Below are positions 1 through 6,765 of a stretch of DNA of 6,832 nucleotides, piece by piece; positions within the stretch are counted from its first letter, which is position 1; each line of letters starts with the position of its first letter. The position numbers were made by a program, and so were the translations under genes. Source of the DNA: Victivallales bacterium (GTDB lineage: Bacteria > Verrucomicrobiota > Lentisphaeria > Oligosphaerales > Oligosphaeraceae); the NCBI GenBank assembly GCA_017615955.1, contig JAFZZD010000677.1, positions 1 to 6,832 of the forward strand. Direction: 5' to 3'. Under the pieces are notes generated by a model. That model did not search any database. It was not told the origin of the DNA and worked only from the letters and a program-made list of their open reading frames with translations.

Positions 1-440
1 GTACGCTTTTGCATGACACGGTTCATGCCATAATGCAAATAGTAAACTGGTCCAGCAGAACCACCTGACCACGCGCCCGATGAAATGTGCTCTGGCACAC
101 CTATCCTCTTTACATTGCCAACCGACATAGCCTCGCCCTCATTGACAAACGAGGGGCACACACAGATTTCAAAGGAGGTCTTTGTGCAGTACATCAACTT
201 GTTCCAGGGATAGCTTGTGGCCGGGCTGTGCTCTGGATCCGCCTCCTGGTTTGGCCACCAGTCCTCAAATTCATTGGTGTACATTGACATGGCAAGTCCC
301 ATTTGCTTTTCATTGCTGACACAGCTGATAGCCCTTGCCTTTTCCCTTGCCTTGGACAAGGCAGGCAGCAACATGGCCGCCAAAATCGCAATGATCGCGA
401 TGACAACCAGCAATTCAATCAATGTGAAGTTCTTCTTCAT
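1..440 (-). CDS. Prepilin-type (type II secretion/type IV pilin-like) protein, C-terminus cut by window edge
   Basis: The 146 codons read here start at ATG 440-438 and stay open to the window edge, so the C-terminus is missing. A good Shine-Dalgarno (AGGAGA, 451-446) lies 5 bases upstream. Residues 1-4 are MKKN, followed by the class III signal core [16 protein letters not shown] with the conserved Glu at +5 of the mature protein. Then come [13 protein letters not shown], an amphipathic helix, and the stretch [25 protein letters not shown], which is typical of the large PVC pseudopilin families. Such proteins are processed by a prepilin peptidase and sit in the inner membrane or in a surface/secretion pseudopilus; these genomes often hold dozens of copies of unknown specific role. 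The -1 residue is Asn instead of the usual Gly. Several Cys and Trp residues and a HYGMN motif near the end of the visible part suggest a folded globular domain. The gene has its own promoter and is probably separate from the dnaG operon. Family assignment is firm; function is unknown. Confidence 0.9.
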   Translation of the reverse strand, partial: MKKNFTLIELLVVIAIIAILAAMLLPALSKAREKARAISCVSNEKQMGLAMSMYTNEFEDWWPNQEADPEHSPATSYPWNKLMYCTKTSFEICVCPSFVNEGEAMSVGNVKRIGVPEHISSGAWSGGSAGPVYYLHYGMNRVMQKR

Positions 441-493
441 TGCTTTCTCCTATTTTAAATTACAATTAGAACTCAAGTTTCCGTCAAGTCCAA

Positions 494-522
494 ATTATAG
501 CAAACAAATCATAAAAGCGCAA
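494..522 (-). promoter_or_regulatory. Sigma70-type promoter of the prepilin-like gene
   Basis: On the minus strand a perfect -10 box TATAAT (499-494) follows a weak -35 box TTGCGC (522-517, three of six consensus bases) with an ideal 17-base spacer. Transcription should start near 487, giving a leader of roughly 47 bases before the ATG at 440. The surrounding 130-base gap is AT-rich. An 8-base direct repeat, TTTGCTAT, occurs at 529-522 and 504-497, overlapping the edge of the -35 box and the -10 box. It may be an operator or coincidence. Confidence 0.65.
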
Positions 523-543
523 TAGCAAAGGACTTTTTTTTGA

Positions 544-560
544 TTCCGCCACAGCGGGAA
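544..560 (-). terminator. Weak hairpin just after dnaG, possible terminator
   Basis: TTCCGC (544-549) can pair with GC+GGAA (554-560) around a CACA loop with one bulged G, a stem of about 6 bp. It starts 10 bases after the dnaG stop codon, where a terminator would be expected. In the direction of dnaG transcription, however, it is followed by a run of eight A (541-534 on the minus strand) and not by a U-tract. A run of five T precedes it on that strand. It is therefore not a standard intrinsic terminator and termination here is a guess based on position. Confidence 0.3.
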
Positions 561-570
561 AAATGCGACA

Positions 571-2430
571 CTAGTAACGGCGCAATTGTCCTTTCATCTC
601 ACGCTTCCTGGCAGTGAGGGCATTGAGTTCGTCAAACAACTGCCGCTGCCTGTCCACATCGTGCTCGTTTTTGATCTGCTGCTGCTTTTCCGCAATCGTC
701 TTTTCCAATGCCTCCATCTTAACCCGTATGATGCAATCATCGAATGCCTTCTGCACATTGGGCGGAATGGCGCCATCGGCTGGGACATATTCCTTGTATT
801 CGGAGGCCACCACAGCCCTTGCCACGTCCGCATCGGCAAACACATCCATTTTCATGATGATGTCGGAAAGCCCCGCCCATTCGTCCTGCTGAGTGTAAAG
901 TGCCACGACATTTATCGCCTGCCCCAGCGGAGTCGGTGGAATGGCAATGATCACTTCCTCCAGAAACGCAAAGTCCTGCGCCAGTTTCTGGAAATGCAAT
1001 GTCAAGTCCAGGAGCATATACCAGGTCTGCGTCTCCACAGAAGGCGTATAAAATCTGGGCACCTGCCTGGTAGGGACGCGCTGTATTGCCTGCTGTGCCG
1101 TCATTGGCCTGGCGTCGGATGCCTGCATGGATTCCAGTTCATTGACTATGGTGCGCTCGTCATGCCCCACTTGGGCTGCAAGCCATTTGCAATAGGAGGC
1201 GCGTATCACCGCATCCCGTATCGGGCGAATTGCCTCCAGCACATAGCGGACAGTTGCGCTCATGCCCTCGGCGGAATTCATGTCATGGACATTCTTCGCC
1301 ACGTTGTAAAGATAGTGCACGGCCGGCTGCGTAACCGACATGATCTTACGCAAAGCCTCGCCGCCCCCCTTGCGGAATACCGAATCGGGATCCTCGCCCT
1401 CTGGCAATGTGGCGACAGACACGCTGAAATCCATTCCATGCAGCATCTTGATCGTACGTTCCGCTGCCTTGTTGCCAGCAGTGTCCGCATCAAAGGACAG
1501 CACGATCTTGTCTGTGGATTTCTTCAGCATGCGGGCGTGCTCTTCAGTAAAGGCGGTGCCCTGGGCCGCCACCGCGTTCACCAGCCCTGCCCTGTGGCAG
1601 GCAATCACATCCAGCTGTCCTTCGCAGATCAGCACATGGTCAAACTTCTTCAATTCCTGCCGCGCAAAATTGAAGCCATACAAAATCTGCCCTTTGTGGA
1701 AGAAATCCGATTCAGGACTGTTCACATACTTTGCGGTCTTCGCATTCGCGTCAAGCACACGCGCGGAAAAGCCCACCACCTTTCCCAGCTCATTCCAGAT
1801 GGGGAACATAAGACGTCCCCTGAAGCGGTCGTACATTCTGCTGTCCTCTTCCCGGTGGGAGACAAGTTCGGTGGCCAGCAAATCCTCATCCGTGAATCCC
1901 ATGGAATGGGTCCAGTGAATCAGGGCATCATAAGACTGCGGCGAGTATCCCAGCTTGAAGTGCTCCACTGCGTCTGCATCCAGTCCCCGCGAGGCCAGAT
2001 AGTTCCTGGCAATCTCCGCCTGTGGCGTATTCAATTGCACATGATACCATCCAGCGGCAAGTTCCAGAAGATTCTGGCGTCTTTCACGCAATTGCTTCCT
2101 CAGTTCGCTTTGCTCCTTGCTGCCCTGAAAATTGCCTTCTGGTATTTCAATGCCCAGCCGGTCCGCCAGCCAGCGCACGGCTCCAACAAAGTCGGTATTG
2201 ACGATTTCCTTCACAAAGTCAAACACGCTGCCATGCGCCTTGCAGCCAAAGCAATAATACGCCTGCCTTTCCTTGTTGACCTTGAAAGAGGCGGTCTTCT
2301 CCTTGTGGAATGGACAGCATCCCCACCAGTCACCATTCTGATGCTTGAGCTGCACAAAGGAGCCGACTATATCTACGATGTCAGCCCTCTGCCTTATCTC
2401 GTCTATGGTTTCTTCAGGTATGCGTGGCAT
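571..2430 (-). CDS. dnaG: DNA primase DnaG
   Basis: Replicative primase of 619 aa, slightly longer than the E. coli enzyme (581 aa). It makes RNA primers for Okazaki fragments at the replication fork and is recruited by the DnaB helicase. The N-terminal CHC2 zinc domain shows C39-P-F-H42 and C60-F-G-C63, with HKEKTASF and YYCFGC around them. The catalytic core has DRFRGRLMFPI (201-211) and the NSPES...FHKG segment (237-247). The Toprim domain has the metal-binding Glu in CEGQLDV (E270), the D314-A-D316 motif in SFDADTAG and the LPEGEDPDS segment (342-350). The C-terminal region (about 460-619), ending in a charged helical coil (570-615), fits the helicase-binding domain in position and is little conserved. 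The start MPRIPEETIDEIR aligns with other DnaG N-termini. ATG lies 3 bases after the preceding stop and has almost no Shine-Dalgarno, so translation is probably coupled to the lipoprotein gene. No Leu codon is TTA or CTA and no Ser codon TCA. rpoD, a common neighbour, does not follow. Confidence 0.98.
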   Translation of the reverse strand: MPRIPEETIDEIRQRADIVDIVGSFVQLKHQNGDWWGCCPFHKEKTASFKVNKERQAYYCFGCKAHGSVFDFVKEIVNTDFVGAVRWLADRLGIEIPEGNFQGSKEQSELRKQLRERRQNLLELAAGWYHVQLNTPQAEIARNYLASRGLDADAVEHFKLGYSPQSYDALIHWTHSMGFTDEDLLATELVSHREEDSRMYDRFRGRLMFPIWNELGKVVGFSARVLDANAKTAKYVNSPESDFFHKGQILYGFNFARQELKKFDHVLICEGQLDVIACHRAGLVNAVAAQGTAFTEEHARMLKKSTDKIVLSFDADTAGNKAAERTIKMLHGMDFSVSVATLPEGEDPDSVFRKGGGEALRKIMSVTQPAVHYLYNVAKNVHDMNSAEGMSATVRYVLEAIRPIRDAVIRASYCKWLAAQVGHDERTIVNELESMQASDARPMTAQQAIQRVPTRQVPRFYTPSVETQTWYMLLDLTLHFQKLAQDFAFLEEVIIAIPPTPLGQAINVVALYTQQDEWAGLSDIIMKMDVFADADVARAVVASEYKEYVPADGAIPPNVQKAFDDCIIRVKMEALEKTIAEKQQQIKNEHDVDRQRQLFDELNALTARKREMKGQLRRY

Positions 2431-2433
2431 GTC

Positions 2434-3285
2434 TTAAATCTTGGCGCGTTTCCTTATCTTCTTCGCCAAATCGTCCAGATATGCTTGCTCTTTGAGATTT
2501 GCGGACCGGCTCCTGGCCGCAAGCACGCAATTCAATGCATATTGATACCAATTCTTCCTTTGGGCGGCATATACGTTTGCATTCGCCTTGTTGAACTGGC
2601 TGTAGGAAAGATAATCCACCAGAACTGCAATGTTCACGGCAACCGCATACTCGTCCTTGGGCGCCATTTCCCTTGCCTTCACCATGTAGTCCAATGCCTT
2701 CTTGTGCTGCCCCTTGTAGAACGCCGCCACTCCCAGGCTTGCATAAATGGAGTACCATGTGTTGTAGGGCGTGCTCTTGATGGCCGTCAACAAATGCTTT
2801 TCCGCCGCGTCCGGCACATTGTTGTACATATATGCAGTGCCTAGTGCATAGTTTATCGTGCCCTGCACCACCTGCGTCACATTCTTGTTGGTAACTTCAA
2901 GCTGGAGTTCGTATGCCTTCTGAAGCGGCGCAATCGCCTCGTCAAGCCTGCTTTTGTTAAAAAGGATCCAGCCATGCACCAGGAAGGCGTCATAGCGTTT
3001 GGGATGCTCCTTCGTGACCTGGCGTATCAGCTCCAGTGCCTTGTCCACCTCCTCCGCATTGTCACCATGAAGCATGAACAGCGACAGGCTCTTCAAAATG
3101 GCCGCATCAGCCGAAGACGTCACATTGTCCAGGCACAACTCCGCCTTTGCCAAAGCGGTTTTCCAGTCATTCTTCTTTGCAGCAGCAGCCCCCAGACTCA
3201 ATTCCTTCTCCAAATCCACTGGCTGGCAGGAAAAAAGAACCAGGCTGCATAAAAGCAGCAAGAATATGCGCACTTTGCTTCTCAT
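2434..3285 (-). CDS. TPR-repeat lipoprotein
   Basis: Unnamed 283-aa protein. The N-terminus MRSKVR plus a hydrophobic stretch (7-18) and L-F-S-C20 form a lipoprotein signal; Phe at -2 makes the lipobox slightly imperfect. Gln follows the Cys, which under the E. coli rule would favour the outer membrane. The mature part is helical with TPR-like repeats at about 30-52, 98-128, 145-172 and 180-210 (for example the last, with A-x-F-Y-K-G-Q-H-K-K-A-L-D-Y). The tail 258-283 is basic (KKIRKRAKI). TPR lipoproteins act as protein-protein scaffolds in the envelope, for example BamD-like or pilus-assembly factors, but nothing here identifies the partner. ATG overlaps the recN stop (ATGA, 4 bases), with an AAAGAAG purine stretch inside the last recN codons as ribosome site. 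dnaG starts 3 bases after its stop. It is the middle of a tightly coupled trio. Lipoprotein and TPR calls are good; function is unknown. Confidence 0.85.
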   Translation of the reverse strand: MRSKVRIFLLLLCSLVLFSCQPVDLEKELSLGAAAAKKNDWKTALAKAELCLDNVTSSADAAILKSLSLFMLHGDNAEEVDKALELIRQVTKEHPKRYDAFLVHGWILFNKSRLDEAIAPLQKAYELQLEVTNKNVTQVVQGTINYALGTAYMYNNVPDAAEKHLLTAIKSTPYNTWYSIYASLGVAAFYKGQHKKALDYMVKAREMAPKDEYAVAVNIAVLVDYLSYSQFNKANANVYAAQRKNWYQYALNCVLAARSRSANLKEQAYLDDLAKKIRKRAKI

Positions 3286-4961
3286 TTCTTCTTTACACCC
3301 AAAAGTTCCTTTGCGTGGGCCACTGCGGCGCTTGAGTTCATGTCGGCTCCCAGCATCCGCACGATTTCAGCTAGCCTGTCCTTCCCTTCCAAAAGGTGGA
3401 CTGAGGTATTGGTCCTGTCCCCGACAATCGCCTTCTCCACCAGATAGTGCCTGGCGCCAGCAGCCGCGATCTGCGGCTTGTGAGTGATGCTGAACACCTG
3501 GTGGTCCTGTGAAACAGACTTCAATTCTTCAGATACAGAAACGGCAACAAGACCGCCTATATTTGCATCAATTTCATCAAAAATCAAGATCGGCACGCCA
3601 TCCGCCTTGCTCAGCACTGTCTTGATCGCCAGCATGACACGCGCGATTTCACCGCTGCTGGCAATGTTCTTCAGCGGCAGCATGTCCTCGCCTACATTGG
3701 GCGCGAACTCATATTCAACGGCATCCGAGCCTGACATGCCTTCCGCCACATTGGTCAGCGTCACCTTGAACGCAGCCTTGGCAAAGCCCAATGCCCGCAA
3801 CTTGCCCTCGATTGCCGCCGCCAATTTGGGCGCGGCCGTATTGCGCTGCTTCGAAACACGCCTGCACAATTCGGTAAATGCCGCCTGCGCCTGCCTCTCC
3901 TCTTCCGCCAGTTTCGCAAGGCCGGACTCCCTGCCCTTGGCATTCTCAAGCCGTGCCCTGATGCGCTGCGCCGTTGCAAGCACATCCTGAAGGCTGGGAC
4001 CATATTTGTGCTTTAGGCGCTGGATCCTGTCAATCCGACGCTCCAGCTTCTGCAGCTCCTCCGCATCAATGTCCAGGCTCTCGGCATATTCCGCAAACTG
4101 GGTGCCTAGCTCCCGTATGTTCTCCGTCGCTTCCTCCAGCTGGCTTATCAGCTCGGCGCCCTTGTTCTGGTCTATCTGGGCCAGCTCATGCAGTTCCCTA
4201 AGCTGGGCGGACAACTTGTCCGCCATTGTGTCCTCGCCTTCGCTGAGCGCCTCCGCCGCGCCAGCCGCCATTTCAACCAGACGCCTGGAATTGCTGGCCA
4301 CCTTGTATCTGGACAGCAACTCGTCCTCATCAAGCCCCTCCAAATCCGCCTTCTCGATTTCTTGAAGTTGGTATTCCAAAAGGCTTTGCTCCTCGGGGGC
4401 AAGGCCTTGGCTTTGCATCTCCTCCTTCTGCCGCCGTAGCTGCGAGAGATGATGGTACATGGACTTGAGTTCCGCCTCCTCGGTAGAAAGGCCCGCATAT
4501 ATGTCCAGCAAATGCAATTGCCTGGAGTTCAGCAACAATGTCTGGTTGTCATGCGGACCATGCAGGTCAATCAGGTTGCCGCAGAGCTCTTTGAGGAAGC
4601 CCGCCGTCACCATGGAGCCATTCACGTATGCCTTGCTGCCATTCTCCGTGACAATTCGCCTGATGAGTAACCTGCCCTCATCACAAGGCGGCAAATCAGC
4701 CTCCTGCAACTTCTCGGCAATGCCCTCCTTTATTTCAGGAAGGACATGCTCCAAATTGAAAATGCCTGCCACCTCGCAGGATTTCTCGCCCTTGCGTATG
4801 GAGGAGGGATTTGCCCTGGCGCCTGCCAGCAACTGTATCGCGCCTATGACCAGGGATTTTCCAGCGCCAGTTTCGCCCGTGATGGTATTCAGTCCAGCAC
4901 CGAAGTCTATCTCCAGGCTCTGTACCAGGGCAAGATTCCTTATTTGAAGTGTCTCTAACAT
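3282..4961 (-). CDS. recN: DNA repair ATPase RecN
   Basis: SMC-like ATPase of 559 aa (E. coli RecN 553), a cytosolic protein that gathers at double-strand breaks and promotes RecA-dependent recombinational repair. The N-terminal half-ATPase has MLETLQIRNLALV and Walker A GETGAGKS (29-36), then the RecN-typical IDLHGPHDNQTLL (131-143; HGQHE/D in most homologues). Residues about 160-375 are Leu/Glu/Lys/Arg-rich and form the two arms of the coiled coil. The C-terminal half has the ABC signature region at 433-441 (IASSGEIAR), Walker B ILIFDEID (458-465) with catalytic E463, and the H-loop ITHKPQIAAAG (492-502). The signature reads SSGE where most RecN have SGGE. ATG is 10 bases after the prenyltransferase stop and lacks a clear Shine-Dalgarno; a TTG 4 bases upstream is in another frame. 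There is no room for a separate SOS promoter in the 10-base gap, so recN seems to be expressed from the upstream operon promoter. Confidence 0.97.
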   Translation of the reverse strand: MLETLQIRNLALVQSLEIDFGAGLNTITGETGAGKSLVIGAIQLLAGARANPSSIRKGEKSCEVAGIFNLEHVLPEIKEGIAEKLQEADLPPCDEGRLLIRRIVTENGSKAYVNGSMVTAGFLKELCGNLIDLHGPHDNQTLLLNSRQLHLLDIYAGLSTEEAELKSMYHHLSQLRRQKEEMQSQGLAPEEQSLLEYQLQEIEKADLEGLDEDELLSRYKVASNSRRLVEMAAGAAEALSEGEDTMADKLSAQLRELHELAQIDQNKGAELISQLEEATENIRELGTQFAEYAESLDIDAEELQKLERRIDRIQRLKHKYGPSLQDVLATAQRIRARLENAKGRESGLAKLAEEERQAQAAFTELCRRVSKQRNTAAPKLAAAIEGKLRALGFAKAAFKVTLTNVAEGMSGSDAVEYEFAPNVGEDMLPLKNIASSGEIARVMLAIKTVLSKADGVPILIFDEIDANIGGLVAVSVSEELKSVSQDHQVFSITHKPQIAAAGARHYLVEKAIVGDRTNTSVHLLEGKDRLAEIVRMLGADMNSSAAVAHAKELLGVKKK

Positions 4962-4971
4962 TCAATAATGA

Positions 4972-5910
4972 CTAGCTTTGCCTGAACACCTTGCCCAATG
5001 CAACTGTTATCGCCCACAGCAAAACAGCAACCACTATCACCAAAATGCCATGGGCAGGAAACGCCATTGCTATGGCCGAGGCCTGCATGGGGATCAACGC
5101 GCTTATCAGACTACCGATGAAGGCATGCGCCTCATTGGAGCGTATGCTCTTGTTGTAAACACGCATCCCAGCAAATGCTGCCAGACCTGCACCCAATATC
5201 GCACAAATCAGGCTGACAAAGAAACTGCCGCAAAAATGCACACGCAAAACAGTAATCGCACTCACCAGCCAGCCAACACCAAATATTATGGCTGGATAAA
5301 ACACATTCTTGTCTGGGATCTGCACCTTGCGGTTCTCGCTGTCTGCCAGATATGTGACGTATGCAATATACGATAGCAAAGTGACCGCAGGTATCGCAAT
5401 ATCAGCAGTGACCTTGACTGCGGCAACACCCAACAGGAGATTTAACATGCGGCACACTCCCATGCAGATTGCACCTTGTTTGGGATACCGTTTCAAAATG
5501 TTGTTGTATGCCAGAATCGCCAGCACCAGCACGATTGCCACCAGGAAGGTCATTCTGCCAAGCAATGCCGCCAATGCCAATGCGACCAATGCCATCACTA
5601 TTGCCACCAGCAATGCAAATGAAGGTGCGATAAGCCCTGCGGCCAAAGGCCTGTCTGGATTGTGGCGACGGTCGTCTGGAATGTCATGCCAGTCGTTCAT
5701 GATAATTCCCGCGGCATACAGCAGGACGCCGCACAACGGCAGCAATGCCAACTTCCAAAGGCTAAAGCCAATGCCCGTCACGCAGGAGGCAATGCAAAGT
5801 CCAGCAAGCGAATCTCCAATGGCAGTGAATAAATTGGGCAGCCTCACAAGCCTCAGCCAGGAGATAATTGAGGATTGTTTTCTGCTGTTCATATTGAAGT
5901 AACTATTCAT
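4972..5910 (-). CDS. UbiA-superfamily membrane prenyltransferase, EboC-like
   Basis: Integral membrane protein of 312 aa with about eight or nine hydrophobic segments. The N-terminus WLRLVRLPNLFTAIGDSLAG (18-37) is typical of the UbiA superfamily. The first Asp-rich motif is N72-D73-W-H-D76-I-P-D-D80 followed by RHNPDRPL (82-89), which binds the Mg2+-diphosphate of a polyprenyl donor. The segment AICMGVCRMLNLLLGV (147-162) and IAYVTYLADSENR (182-194) resemble the EboC-like branch, where the second Asp motif (DxxxD) is degenerate. Here that place reads ADSENRKVQIPD (189-200) with no clear DxxxD. Members move a prenyl group to an aromatic or polar acceptor; the acceptor here cannot be told. No other ebo gene is visible. 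ATG 5910 was kept as start because AGGA lies just upstream, though only 2 bases away; Met7 (5892) has no ribosome site. The gene starts 15 bases after the preceding stop. EboC assignment is from memory of the family and is less sure than the superfamily. Confidence 0.85.
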   Translation of the reverse strand: MNSYFNMNSRKQSSIISWLRLVRLPNLFTAIGDSLAGLCIASCVTGIGFSLWKLALLPLCGVLLYAAGIIMNDWHDIPDDRRHNPDRPLAAGLIAPSFALLVAIVMALVALALAALLGRMTFLVAIVLVLAILAYNNILKRYPKQGAICMGVCRMLNLLLGVAAVKVTADIAIPAVTLLSYIAYVTYLADSENRKVQIPDKNVFYPAIIFGVGWLVSAITVLRVHFCGSFFVSLICAILGAGLAAFAGMRVYNKSIRSNEAHAFIGSLISALIPMQASAIAMAFPAHGILVIVVAVLLWAITVALGKVFRQS

Positions 5911-5925
5911 TGTCCTAAATCCAAA

Positions 5926-6381
5926 TTAACTATTTGATTCCTCTTGTCGGGCCGACCAGATGGTCTGCACCTTTTGCCAATCGTCCAGGTCGTTGAATGC
6001 AACGGTCTCTATCGCCAGTAGCCTGAAGTCCTCCGTGGATATGTTCGCAAGCGCATTCGCCAGTGTGGCCTCGGTCTGGAAGCTGCTTTGCTCCGTGCCT
6101 TGATAGACATAGACCAATCGGTACGCATTCTCCACGCCCGCTTCAAGCTCACGTATCTTGAGCGGCATGTTGGCACAAGCGGAGGACGCCTCCCTGTCGG
6201 GTACGTTCTTCACTGCAACTGGCTTCTTACGCTTCTGGCGAGACGGCAAGTCAGGGGGCGGCGGCAATGGATAATCAGGCAAGATCGCCTTCAATTCCTG
6301 CTCGCACTCCCAAATCTTGACGAAGCATTCTTCCCTTTGCCTAAGAAGTTCAGTCAGGTTCTGTGATACAGCATCCTGCAT
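5926..6381 (-). CDS. Unrecognised small protein with coiled coil and proline-rich linker (second of a paralogous pair)
   Basis: 151 aa from ATG 6381-6379. A TTG three codons upstream (6390) is open too, but the GAGG at 6388-6385 serves the ATG. No signal peptide or membrane segment, so probably cytosolic. Residues 8-33 form a charged helix with LLRQREECFVKIWECEQEL (12-30). Then comes a proline-rich, basic linker: PDYPLPPPPDLPSRQKRKK (35-53). Residues about 72-151 look like a compact acidic, mainly helical domain containing RELEAGVENAYRLVYVYQG (77-95) and TEDFRLLAIETVAFNDLDDW (116-135). The helix matches the one in the upstream gene (LLxQREExxxKIxExEQ), and both are followed by a Pro-rich stretch, so the two genes look like diverged copies. 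The upstream stop is 12 bases away and the UbiA-like gene begins 15 bases after this stop, so it belongs to the operon. I do not recognise the family and assign no function. Confidence 0.75.
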   Translation of the reverse strand: MQDAVSQNLTELLRQREECFVKIWECEQELKAILPDYPLPPPPDLPSRQKRKKPVAVKNVPDREASSACANMPLKIRELEAGVENAYRLVYVYQGTEQSSFQTEATLANALANISTEDFRLLAIETVAFNDLDDWQKVQTIWSARQEESNS

Positions 6382-6384
6382 TCG

Positions 6385-6388
6385 CCTC
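6385..6388 (-). promoter_or_regulatory. Ribosome binding site that fixes the start at 6381
   Basis: GAGG lies three bases before the ATG at 6381 and inside the 12-base gap after the upstream stop. The alternative TTG start at 6390 would place this site inside the coding region and has only T-rich sequence before it, so the ATG is preferred. The spacing is a little short. Confidence 0.5.
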
Positions 6389-6393
6389 AAAAA

Positions 6394-6744
6394 CTAGTTC
6401 TCGCCATCCTTCTCGCCGTCCTGCTCGCCTTCTGGCTTTGCCTCGTCACTCTGCGGCGCATTCGTCTTGGGCTGCGGAGCGGGACGCTTCACTGGCGCAC
6501 TCTTGGCACCATAGCCGGAAACTGGCAGCGGCGGTTCTGGGAACACGAACACACCAGGCTCGCCCATTATGGTATCCACCTGCTGCTCCAATTCCGCAAT
6601 CTTGCGGTACGCCTCCTCGCGCTGTGCAAGGAGATCCTCAACTTTGATGCGGGCTTCCAATGCGGCACGCAAGGTCTCCGCATCAGCACGCATCACAATT
6701 TCCACAAAGCTCAAGGGAGCCGTTGAAATCGGTGTCTTTGCCAT
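6394..6744 (-). CDS. Unrecognised small protein with coiled coil and acidic tail (first of a paralogous pair)
   Basis: 116 aa. ATG 6744 has a strong Shine-Dalgarno (AGGAGA, 6756-6751) about 6 bases upstream, the best ribosome site in the group. No signal peptide or membrane helix. Residues 15-59 form a long charged amphipathic helix with LLAQREEAYRKIAELEQQ (38-55), a likely coiled coil. This is followed by GEPGVFVFPEPPLP (61-74), a basic Pro/Ala/Lys linker with KRPAPQPK (86-93), and a disordered acidic tail rich in Glu, Asp, Gly and Lys (98-116). The helix and the Pro-rich segment are shared with the next gene. The tail has no counterpart there, and this copy lacks the C-terminal domain. It heads the probable operon. 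Such a layout suggests an oligomerising or scaffold protein, but no function is recognised. Confidence 0.75.
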   Translation of the reverse strand: MAKTPISTAPLSFVEIVMRADAETLRAALEARIKVEDLLAQREEAYRKIAELEQQVDTIMGEPGVFVFPEPPLPVSGYGAKSAPVKRPAPQPKTNAPQSDEAKPEGEQDGEKDGEN

Positions 6745-6765
6745 TTAATCTCTCCTGTTGGTTTT

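Noticed and set aside
441..570. Possible small RNA or riboswitch in the gap between dnaG and the prepilin gene
   Set aside because: The gap holds a promoter, a short leader with a ribosome site and one weak hairpin. No conserved riboswitch-like fold or further strong stem could be seen.
586..2844. Plus-strand open frame of about 752 codons opposite dnaG and the lipoprotein gene
   Set aside because: It starts with TTG without a ribosome site, lies in the register where lack of TTA/CTA/TCA sense codons removes all stops, and its translation is rich in His, Cys and Leu with no recognisable domain. dnaG on the other strand has all family motifs.
3484..3990. Plus-strand open frame of 168 codons opposite recN
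   Set aside because: It covers the conserved ATPase half of recN, its Ser/Ala-rich translation shows no family pattern, and no promoter or ribosome site stands out.
4962..4971. LexA/SOS box in front of recN
   Set aside because: Only 10 bases separate recN from the preceding stop and no CTG-N10-CAG or GAAC-N4-GTTC type site was seen there.
5560..5620. Repeated AATGCC/GGCATT units, at first sight a short tandem repeat
   Set aside because: They are codons of an Ala/Leu/Val-rich membrane helix in the prenyltransferase (GCA TTG pairs), irregularly spaced and explained by coding and codon preference.
6363..6647. Plus-strand open frame of 94 codons opposite the two small genes
   Set aside because: It spans the junction of two minus-strand genes with good ribosome sites, and its Arg/His/Pro/Ser/Ala-rich translation looks like a reading of the wrong strand.
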